Positions 35,089 to 41,809 of a stretch of DNA of 64,000 nt are shown here, piece after piece. How positions within the stretch are numbered: the stretch's first letter is position 1; each line of letters opens with the position of its first letter. The DNA comes from Falsiroseomonas frigidaquae (GTDB taxonomy: Bacteria > Pseudomonadota > Alphaproteobacteria > Acetobacterales > Acetobacteraceae): contig NZ_JAAVTX010000002.1 in NCBI RefSeq assembly GCF_012163145.1, positions 894,132 to 958,131 on the forward strand, given 5' to 3'. The notes under the pieces were generated by a model. That model was not told the origin of the DNA. It was given only the letters and a program-made list of their open reading frames with translations, and did not search any database. Both the position numbers and the translations under genes were made by a program.

Positions 35089-35993
35089 CCCCGGTACCGA
35101 GCAAGGCGGATGCCTTCGTGGTGAGCTGCATCGACCCGCGGCTGGTCGATGACGTGACCTGGCTGATGGATTCCGTGGGCCGCACCGACCGCTATTCCGA
35201 ATTCCGCATCGCCGGCGCCGCGCTCGCCGTGGTGGACCCGGCGCGGCCTGCCTGGGGCCAGGCGCTGTGGGAGAATCTGGCAGCCTCCCGCCAACTGCAC
35301 GGCGTGCGCAAGGTGGTGTTCGTGAACCACCGCGATTGCGGCGCCATGGACCTGTTCGCCGGCCGCCGCCTGTCGCTGGATCGCGCCGATGAGCTGGCCC
35401 AGCACCAGGCGGTGCTGGACCGGGCCGCCGCCGGCGTGCTGTCCCGCCACCCGGACATGCAGGTGGAGCTGCGGCTGATGGAGCTGGATGGCCGCTCCAC
35501 CCTGCTGCCCTGCGCCGCCTGCGCGGCCGGTGCCCCGCAGGCGGGCGCCCTGCGGGCGGAGGCGGTGACCCCGCCCGGCTTCGCCGACCTCGTCCGGCTG
35601 CGCCTGCGCGACGGCCCGCTGGCGCCGGAGACGGAACGCGCCCTGCTGGCGGAGGGCCTGACCCGCTACGGCCTGACCGCGCGGGAAGCCCGCGCCGCGC
35701 TGGCCGCCGCCGCCGCCGCGCGTGGCGAGCCGACCGGCACCGCCGCGACGCGGGAGGTGCTGGCCTATCTCCGCAGCCGGGCCGATGCCGGCAGCCGCGT
35801 CGCCCGCACCGATGTGGCGCGCGGCGTTGCGCTGTACCGGCGACTATCCCCCGGCCTGCCCCCGGCCGAGGCCGAGCGCCGCACCGCCGTGCTGATGGAG
35901 GGCGCCGGGATGGCGCCGCGGCCGGATGGGCTGCTGCGCTCCACGCGCTGGTTCAATCGGATGGCCGCTCCCCCCGCGCCGCGCCCGGCGTAA
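35085..35993 (+). CDS. Beta-carbonic-anhydrase-like protein fused to a helical domain
   Basis: The 302-residue cytosolic protein starts at GTG 35085. The N-terminal part shows the zinc set of beta-type carbonic anhydrases: Cys15, Asp17 and Arg19 in CIDPR, then His82 and Cys85 in NHRDCG, with FRIAGAA in the place of the usual RNAGN loop. The catalytic Asp-Arg pair is thus retained. A second PCAAC motif follows at about residue 144. Residues about 179-297 are a separate domain homologous to the stand-alone protein at 30732-31166. I know of no described protein with this fusion. CO2/bicarbonate chemistry is plausible but not shown. The last 41 bases overlap the convergent AraC gene. Confidence 0.72.
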   Translation: MTPVPSKADAFVVSCIDPRLVDDVTWLMDSVGRTDRYSEFRIAGAALAVVDPARPAWGQALWENLAASRQLHGVRKVVFVNHRDCGAMDLFAGRRLSLDRADELAQHQAVLDRAAAGVLSRHPDMQVELRLMELDGRSTLLPCAACAAGAPQAGALRAEAVTPPGFADLVRLRLRDGPLAPETERALLAEGLTRYGLTAREARAALAAAAAARGEPTGTAATREVLAYLRSRADAGSRVARTDVARGVALYRRLSPGLPPAEAERRTAVLMEGAGMAPRPDGLLRSTRWFNRMAAPPAPRPA

Positions 35994-36804
35994 TTCCGAA
36001 GGCGCTGCGGAAGGCGGCGCCGAAGGCCGGCGCGCTGGCATAGCCGACGGCGGCGGCGGCGCGCGCCGGGGTCTCGCCGCCCGCCAGCCGGGCGGCGGCC
36101 TCGGCCAGCCGCAGGGTCTGCCGCCAGCGGGCGAAGGAAAGGCCGGTCTCAAGCCGGAAGCGGCGTTCCAGCGTACGCGGGCTGGCGCCGGCCAGGCTCG
36201 CCCAATCCTCCAGCGTGCGGGTGCTGGCCGGCGCGGCGCGCAGGGCGGAGGCGAGGCGCCTCAGGCGGGGGTCGCGCGGTTCCGGCACGCGGAAGGGCAG
36301 CGACGGGGCGCGGGCGATCTCGTCCAGGATCAGCGCGGCGAGGTGCCCGCCGCGGCCCTGCGGGTCCCATTCCAGCGGCTCCGCGCAGGCGGCCAGGATC
36401 AGCTCCCGCAGCAAAGCGGAGACCGCCAGCACCGTGGTGGCGCCGGGGCCGGCGGCGGCGGCATCGGCGCGCAGGAACAGCGCGCGCATGGCGACGCCCC
36501 CCTCCGTCACCACGGCATGCGGCGCGCCGGCGGGCATCCACAGCGCATGCATGGGCGGCACGACGAAGCCGGCATCGTCCGTGGTGATCCGCATGACACC
36601 CTGCGTCGCATACAGAAGCTGGGCGCGGTCGTGGCTGTGGCGCGGCACCTCCTCCCCGGCCGGATAGTCGCGGGCGAAGGCCGCGAGCGGACGGTCCACC
36701 GCTTCCTGCGGCAGGCCGCGACCCGGTGCGAGGTTGGGCACGGGGTTGGGCGCGGGATTGGGGGCCTCAATCTGGCGGATTGGCGACATGGTCTGTCGAG
36801 CCAT
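35953..36804 (-). CDS. AraC-family regulator with an N-terminal cupin
   Basis: The 283-residue protein has an N-terminal cupin sensor (RHSHDRAQLLYATQGVMRI) and a C-terminal pair of HTH motifs (LEDWASLAGASPRTLERRFRLETGLSFARWRQ and PARAAAAVGYASAPAFGAAFRSAFG). It probably controls the divergent MFS gene 39 bases away, as AraC regulators of this type often repress an adjacent exporter. The first 30 residues include an NPAP-NPVP-NLAP stretch from a 12-bp repeat. ATG 36789 is an alternative start. Its 3' end overlaps the carbonic-anhydrase-like gene by 41 bp. Confidence 0.88.
   Translation of the reverse strand: MARQTMSPIRQIEAPNPAPNPVPNLAPGRGLPQEAVDRPLAAFARDYPAGEEVPRHSHDRAQLLYATQGVMRITTDDAGFVVPPMHALWMPAGAPHAVVTEGGVAMRALFLRADAAAAGPGATTVLAVSALLRELILAACAEPLEWDPQGRGGHLAALILDEIARAPSLPFRVPEPRDPRLRRLASALRAAPASTRTLEDWASLAGASPRTLERRFRLETGLSFARWRQTLRLAEAAARLAGGETPARAAAAVGYASAPAFGAAFRSAFGITPGAARGERPSD
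36728..36763 (-). repeat. 12-bp direct repeat, three copies, at the 5' end of the AraC gene
   Basis: Units start at 36728, 36740 and 36752 (g/a-cg-a/g-gg-t/a-tggg-c/g). They encode Asn-Pro/Leu-x-Pro in frame, ahead of the conserved cupin. Confidence 0.75.
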
Positions 36805-36843
36805 CTGTGATCCGCCAGGCTAGCATGCCCGCAATCGAGGGAA

Positions 36844-38088
36844 ATGGTCATGGACGCGGCTCATCGGCAGATCTGGTTCGTCAACGCGGCGCATATCTTC
36901 ACCCATTACGGGCTGCTGATCCTGGCGACGGGCGTGCTCGCCATCGTGTTGCAGGAACCGGCGATGTTCGGCACCGATTACGGGCCGATCCTGGCGCTGG
37001 GGACCGGCATGTTCGTGCTGTACGGGCTGGGCAGCCTGCCGATGGGCTGGCTGGCGGAACGCTTCGGGCGGCCGGCGCTGCTGGCGGCCTTCTTCCTCGG
37101 CAGCGGCGCCGCGCTGGTGCTGGCCGCCTTCGCCCCGGGGCCGTACTGGCTGGCCGGCGCGCTGGCGCTGATGGGGGCGTTCAGCGCCATCTACCACCCG
37201 ATCGGCACGGCGATGCTGGTGGATGCGGCCGGTGCGCGTGTCGGCGCGGCCATGGGCATCAACGGCGTCTTCGGCAATCTCGGCGTGGCGCTGGCGCCGG
37301 TGGTGACGGCCTTCGTCGCCGCCTGGCTCGGCTGGCGCTGGGCCTTTGCCGTGCCCGGCGTGCTCTGCGTTCTGGTGGGCTTGCTGTATCTGCGGGAGGG
37401 GCCGGAGGACGTCGCCAAGAACAAGGCCGCGGGAAAACCCTTCCCGGAGATCCCGGCCGCGGTGGTGCGGCGCGCGGTGGTGGTGCTGCTGAGCCTCGCC
37501 ACCGTCTCCGGCTTCATCTTCAACGCCTTCACCCTGCTGCTGCCGAAGCTGATGGCGGAGCGGCTGGCGAACAGCCCGGATCTGCTGCCGGTGGTGGGGC
37601 TGCTGGCCTTCCTGGTGACGATCTGCGGCGGGCTGACGCAATTCACCGTCGGCCGGCTGATCGACCGCAACACGCTGCGGCGCGTCTTCCTGCCGCTGGC
37701 CTGCATCCAGATGCCCGGCTTTCTCCTGCTGTCGCAATTGCAGGGCTGGATGGTGCTGCCGGTGGCGGGGCTGATCGCGGCGGCGATCTTCGGCCAGGTG
37801 ACGGTGAATGAGACGATGACGGCGCGCTACGTGGCGCCGGCGTTGCGGGCGAAGCTGTATTCCATCCGCTTCTTCGTTGGCTTCCTCGGTGCGGCGGCGG
37901 CCAGCCCCTTCATCGCCTGGCTGCACGCCACGGCGGGCGGGCTGGGCAGCGTGCTGCTGGTGCTGGCCTTCTTTGCGGCGGTGACCTTCCTGTGCGCGCT
38001 GGCCTTCCCGGATCGGAAGGAAGAACTGGCGCCGGAGCTTTGGGCCAGCGCGCCGCCACCGCGCGGCGCGGTCGCGGCGGCGGAGTAG
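36844..38088 (+). CDS. MFS transporter
   Basis: The 414-residue protein has 12 hydrophobic segments. The loop between helices 2 and 3 reads GWLAERFGRPALLAA, a variant of the MFS G-x-L-a-D-R-x-G-r motif, and helix 4 reads GAFSAIYHPIGTAMLVDAAG. The sequence NAAHIFTHYGLLILATGV at the N-terminus recalls the fosmidomycin-resistance (Fsr) and related groups. The substrate cannot be given. It is divergent from the AraC gene, which probably regulates it. Confidence 0.87.
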   Translation: MVMDAAHRQIWFVNAAHIFTHYGLLILATGVLAIVLQEPAMFGTDYGPILALGTGMFVLYGLGSLPMGWLAERFGRPALLAAFFLGSGAALVLAAFAPGPYWLAGALALMGAFSAIYHPIGTAMLVDAAGARVGAAMGINGVFGNLGVALAPVVTAFVAAWLGWRWAFAVPGVLCVLVGLLYLREGPEDVAKNKAAGKPFPEIPAAVVRRAVVVLLSLATVSGFIFNAFTLLLPKLMAERLANSPDLLPVVGLLAFLVTICGGLTQFTVGRLIDRNTLRRVFLPLACIQMPGFLLLSQLQGWMVLPVAGLIAAAIFGQVTVNETMTARYVAPALRAKLYSIRFFVGFLGAAAASPFIAWLHATAGGLGSVLLVLAFFAAVTFLCALAFPDRKEELAPELWASAPPPRGAVAAAE

Positions 38089-38091
38089 GGC

Positions 38092-39267
38092 TCAGCCCTC
38101 CGCCAGCAGCCCCAGCCGGCGCAGCTTGCGGCAGAAATCCAGGCTGTCCTCGCCCAGCTCCGCCGGCGTCGCGCCATCCGCCAGGCGCTCCACCCAGGCG
38201 GCTTCCTGGTTGGTCAGCGCCAGTGGTGCCCCGGCCCAGCGCAGCGAGGCGCCCTCGCCGGAGGGTTCCGGCACCAGCGCATGCAGCACGCCGGGGGCCA
38301 GGCGCAGCCGCGTATCGGCCTGCGGGACTTTCGGGAACAGGCCGCGGGCGAGCAAAGCGGGCTGGTCCGCCGCCAGCCGGTCCAGCAGCGCCAGCGCGGT
38401 GCGGTCCAGCGCCGCCGCCTCCGCCAGCTTCGCCGCCAGCGGCTGCGCCAGCGCGGCCAGCGCGCCGGGGCCCTCGGCCAGGCGCCAGGTGGGGAAGGCG
38501 GCGCGCAAGGCGGGTTCGGATTCCTCCAGCAGATCCACCGCCAGGCGCAGCACCTCGGCGAAGGAGGGCTCCATGAAGCCGATGGTGACGTGCAGCGAGG
38601 GCTCGCCATCCTGCGTCGCCGCGTCATGCAGCACGCCGCGCGGCACATACAGCGCATCGCCGGGGCGCAGCGTGATGTTCACCGCCTCCGCCAGCGGCTC
38701 GATCCCACCAGGCCAGGGGGTGCGACGGGTCGGGTTGGGGAAGGGCTGGCCGGGCCAGATGCGCCAGGCCTTCTCACCCTCCACCTGCAGCACCAGCACG
38801 TCATGCGTGTCGTAGTGCCTGCGGAAGCCCTGGGCGCCGGGCGGGGTCAGGTAGATATTGGCCTGCACGGCGTGCAGGTAGACCTGCTCCAGCCCACGGC
38901 AGAAGCGCGCGAGGGGCGCGTGCATCTGGTTGAACTGGGAGATCACCAGCGTCGCACCGGCATCGAAGGTGGCGAACAGGCCGGGCAGGTCCAGGCCGCC
39001 ATCCTCGAAGGCATAGGCCTCCTCCGGCACTGCGGCGCTGCCCTTGCGGTTGCCATCCGCCATCGAGATGCGCGGCCGGGCGGCGGCGTCGGTCGCCAGG
39101 AAGGCATCGATATCGGCGATCGAGACCAGGTGCCGGTAGCGCGCGGGGTCATTCCCCGGGAAATGCCGCCAGTCGGGGCTCTCGCGCAGCGCCAGCCCGT
39201 CCTCCATCGGCAGGCTGCCGAAGGCCAGGCGCCAGGCCTCCTCGGCCAGTGTGGTGGAGCCGCTCAT
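38092..39267 (-). CDS. JmjC/cupin-8-type Fe(II)/2-oxoglutarate oxygenase
   Basis: The 391-residue protein has the double-stranded beta-helix core of the ribosomal-oxygenase-like group. The Fe(II) motif is in GFRRHYDTHDVLVLQVEGEKAWRIW (His-x-Asp) and a distal His lies in SLHVTIGF. GDALYVPRGVLHDA precedes it. The C-terminal part is helical with a winged-helix-like end, as in RoxA/YcfD proteins that hydroxylate ribosomal proteins. Its likely paralogue is the gene at 40442-41686. The target is unknown. It converges on the MFS gene with 3 bases between the stops. Confidence 0.8.
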   Translation of the reverse strand: MSGSTTLAEEAWRLAFGSLPMEDGLALRESPDWRHFPGNDPARYRHLVSIADIDAFLATDAAARPRISMADGNRKGSAAVPEEAYAFEDGGLDLPGLFATFDAGATLVISQFNQMHAPLARFCRGLEQVYLHAVQANIYLTPPGAQGFRRHYDTHDVLVLQVEGEKAWRIWPGQPFPNPTRRTPWPGGIEPLAEAVNITLRPGDALYVPRGVLHDAATQDGEPSLHVTIGFMEPSFAEVLRLAVDLLEESEPALRAAFPTWRLAEGPGALAALAQPLAAKLAEAAALDRTALALLDRLAADQPALLARGLFPKVPQADTRLRLAPGVLHALVPEPSGEGASLRWAGAPLALTNQEAAWVERLADGATPAELGEDSLDFCRKLRRLGLLAEG

Positions 39268-39361
39268 GCGCGCAATGGCCGGGGGGTCATACAGACGAAC
39301 CTTGCTGCGGCCGGCCCCGCACCGGCGGGGAGGGCAGGCCAGGGAGGGACGCTACCGCGCT

Positions 39362-39862
39362 TCAGTAGCCGCGGCGGCCGCGGCCGGGGCCATCGGAGGG
39401 GTCGCTGTCGGTCAGCCCGCTGTTGCGGCGGTACACGCGGGACCAGCCACGGCCGCGGCCGGGACCATCGGAAGGGTCGCTATCCGTGATGCCGGTGCCG
39501 CGATTGACGGGCGCGCGGTAGGAGGTGCCGCGGCCGCGACCGGGCGCATCATTCGGGTCGCTGTCGGAGACGCCGGTGTTCCGGCGATAGCCGCCACGGC
39601 CGAAGCCGGGGGAATCGTTCGGATCGCTGTCGGTGACGCCGCTGCCGCGATGGCCACCGCGGCCGTTGCCGGGCGCATCGGACGGGTCGCTGTCGCTGAT
39701 CCCGGTGCCACGGCGAACCTGCACCGGCGGCGGGGCGTAGTAGACGGGGCCCTGCTGCGGCACGCAGGCCGCGGCGGGAAGCACGCCGACCATGGCGGCC
39801 AGGCGCAGCACGAAAAGCCGGCGGCGTGTCTGCGGCGGCTTACCCTCCGGTTCGTCGGTCAC
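39362..39862 (-). CDS. Lipoprotein-like protein with five DSDPxDxPGxGRG repeats
   Basis: The 166-residue protein opens with an RRRLFVLRLAAMVGVLPAAAC segment that could be a Tat- or Sec-type lipoprotein signal with the lipid Cys near residue 33. The rest is five near-identical units of about 22-27 residues with the core G-x-T/S-D-S-D-P-x-D-x-P-G-x-G-R-G, separated by short basic linkers. The Asp-Ser-Asp-Pro-x-Asp cores look suited to Ca2+ binding. I recall similar TDSDP units at the ends of other alphaproteobacterial exported proteins, but no function. Confidence 0.7.
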   Translation of the reverse strand: MTDEPEGKPPQTRRRLFVLRLAAMVGVLPAAACVPQQGPVYYAPPPVQVRRGTGISDSDPSDAPGNGRGGHRGSGVTDSDPNDSPGFGRGGYRRNTGVSDSDPNDAPGRGRGTSYRAPVNRGTGITDSDPSDGPGRGRGWSRVYRRNSGLTDSDPSDGPGRGRRGY

Positions 39863-39949
39863 CGCGGCGCACTCCCATCCCGTTCAGCCTCGCGCCTCGA
39901 CGGGCGCTGCGCGGCGATACTGCCGCAGTTCGGGATGATGTTACAGACC

Positions 39950-39998
39950 GAAGCGGTAATAATTTCCGATGATTTCGCCGAATAGGCGAAACCGCTTC
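39950..39998. terminator. Nested hairpin in the AT-rich 160-bp gap before the repeat lipoprotein gene
   Basis: The outer stem is GAAGCGGT (39950-39957) with ACCGCTTC (39991-39998). The inner stem is TTTCGCC-gaata-GGCGAAA (39973-39991). The spacer is unusually AT-rich for this window. The hairpin lies 3' of the minus-strand OmpA-like gene, so it may end that transcript. The same stretch also serves as the upstream region of the repeat lipoprotein gene. Confidence 0.5.
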
Positions 39999-40022
39999 TT
40001 TAATTGCGAATGCTTCTTATCT

Positions 40023-40445
40023 TCAGCGCAACGGCAGCAGCACTATGGTCACCGCCCGCGCGCCCGGCTCATCCACCCGGCCGCTGAAGGCGCCGACCCG
40101 CGCCTCCGCCCGCACCCGGTCCCGTTCCACACCCTGCTGCGCCAGCGCCACGGATACCGCACGTGCCCGGCGGGCCGCGATCCGGGTGCTGGCCTCGGCG
40201 CCCACACTGCGGTCGGCATGGCCCAGCACGCAGATCACCCGCTCCGGCTCCGCCTTCGCCTGCGCCGCCGCGGTGGCGATGGCGCTGCGCCCGGCGGGGC
40301 CGAGCGTCATGCTGTTGCGGGCGAAGGGCACCGCGATCACGTCATCCTCCAGCTGCTCCGCGCCGACGCAGTTGAAGGGTCGCGGCTGTGCCTCCGCCGG
40401 CACGGCCAGCAGCATCCAGGCGAGGCCGCCCCAAAGCGCCCTCAT
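40023..40445 (-). CDS. Small OmpA-domain periplasmic protein
   Basis: The 140-residue protein starts at ATG 40445, overlapping the stop of the upstream JmjC gene. A signal peptide (GGLAWMLLAVPAEA) is followed by one OmpA-like peptidoglycan-binding domain with VICVLGHADRSVGAEASTRIAARRARAV in the place of the usual GHTD...N..LSxxRA motif. The single Cys in FNCVGAE is near the mature N-terminus. It probably sits in the periplasm on the cell wall. Its coupling to an oxygenase gene is unexplained. Confidence 0.72.
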   Translation of the reverse strand: MRALWGGLAWMLLAVPAEAQPRPFNCVGAEQLEDDVIAVPFARNSMTLGPAGRSAIATAAAQAKAEPERVICVLGHADRSVGAEASTRIAARRARAVSVALAQQGVERDRVRAEARVGAFSGRVDEPGARAVTIVLLPLR

Positions 40446-41686
40446 GCCGCCGGCACCAGCAGGCCGGCGGTCGAGAGACGGGCGAGCAGTCCGGAGGCAT
40501 CCACCGACGGCGCGGCGGCGGCGAGTTCCGGCAGCGTCACATCCGGCCGGGCCAGCAGCCAGGCGGCGGCCTCGGCTTCCGGCGGGGTGACCACCACGGC
40601 GCCCTGCGGTCCCTTCACCACCCATTCGGCGCCACGCCGCACCGGCTTGGCGCCGGCGGCAAGGATGCGGAAGACCGGGGCCTCCGCTGATGCCTTCCCT
40701 GGGGCCTCCGTACCGGCAGGGGCCGAGGCCGGGGCCATGCCGCGCGCCGCCAGCATGTCGAAGCCACCGCGGCTGTAGCGGTAGTTGCCGACGAACTGCG
40801 CCAGCACCTCCATCACCTTGGGGTCGCGGCACAGCTCCGACAGCCGCTGGCCGAGCAGCCCGGCGCGCTGCGTCAGTGCGAATTTCGCCGGGTTCGATCC
40901 ATCCTGCCGCGGCAGTGGCTTGCGGAATTCCGGGTCGTAGAGGATGCGCTCGGACAGGATATTCATCAGGTCCATCCCCAGCGGCGCGTGCACGCCATAG
41001 GCGACATGGACGCTGGCCGGCGCCTCCGCCAGCGCGTCGTGGTACCAGCCGCGCGGCAGGTACAGCAGGTCCCCGGGCTGCATGTGCACGGTGCCGCGCA
41101 GCTTGCCGCGCGCCTGGTCGTGATGCGCCTGCGGCTGGCCGCGGAAGGCGGGGTGCGGAATCGGGTAATCCGCGCGGCCTTCCCAGATGTTCCAGACCTT
41201 CTCGCCCTCCACCTGCACCGCCCAGACATCATGCGTGTCGTAGTGGGTGTGGAAGGCCTTGTGGCTCTGCCAGCTGATGTAGACATTGGCCTGCGCCTTG
41301 CCGAGCCCGGCGCCTTCCAGCGCGTTGGACACGCTGGCGAGGCCGGGGCTGAGGCTGTCCACGTCGTTCATCACGACGCTGGCACCCTTGGCGATCCAGC
41401 CCTGCACCAGCTTCGCGTCCGGCTGCAGCACCGGGGCGCCGTCGCGGCTGGTGGCGCGGGTGCAGAACTGCTCCGCCGGCACCGCCGTGCCGTCCAGCAC
41501 CAGCTTCAGGCTGGTGGCGGTCCAGATATGCGTCATGTCCAGCAGCCGGTTGATCTGCCGCCAGGACAGCACCTCCGCGAACTTGGCCGGCGTGCCGCGG
41601 ATGTGCAGCGGCTGGCGGTCCAGATGCTCGGCGAGGAAGCGTTCCGGCGTGACGGGGGCAAGCAGGGCGGCGAGGCTGTCGATCAT
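40442..41686 (-). CDS. JmjC/cupin-8-type Fe(II)/2-oxoglutarate oxygenase, second copy
   Basis: The 414-residue protein has the same core as the gene at 38092-39267: HTHYDTHDVWAVQVEGEKVWNIW carries the His-x-Asp iron motif, followed by GDLLYLPRGWYHDAL and a distal His in SVHVAYGVHAP. The C-terminal winged-helix-like part is Ala/Pro-rich. Cupin-8 enzymes of this type hydroxylate protein side chains (RoxA/YcfD-like) or other small targets. Two copies within 4 kb suggest a local duplication with divergence. The OmpA-like gene follows with an ATGA overlap. Confidence 0.8.
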   Translation of the reverse strand: MIDSLAALLAPVTPERFLAEHLDRQPLHIRGTPAKFAEVLSWRQINRLLDMTHIWTATSLKLVLDGTAVPAEQFCTRATSRDGAPVLQPDAKLVQGWIAKGASVVMNDVDSLSPGLASVSNALEGAGLGKAQANVYISWQSHKAFHTHYDTHDVWAVQVEGEKVWNIWEGRADYPIPHPAFRGQPQAHHDQARGKLRGTVHMQPGDLLYLPRGWYHDALAEAPASVHVAYGVHAPLGMDLMNILSERILYDPEFRKPLPRQDGSNPAKFALTQRAGLLGQRLSELCRDPKVMEVLAQFVGNYRYSRGGFDMLAARGMAPASAPAGTEAPGKASAEAPVFRILAAGAKPVRRGAEWVVKGPQGAVVVTPPEAEAAAWLLARPDVTLPELAAAAPSVDASGLLARLSTAGLLVPAA

Positions 41687-41809
41687 TCCGACAGAATAGC
41701 CCGGATGCGGGCGAAGTTGCACCAGGGTTTGCCGGAGCAAGGCTTTGCGGCCACCGGGTTGCGGCAAACAGGCCGAAGGGCCAGCTTCGGGGGCAGGAGG
41801 ATCCCGCCC

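Noticed and set aside
36844-37811. Frame-shifted open frames across the MFS gene
   Set aside because: The real frame (36844-38088) has 12 hydrophobic segments. The others show no membrane pattern.
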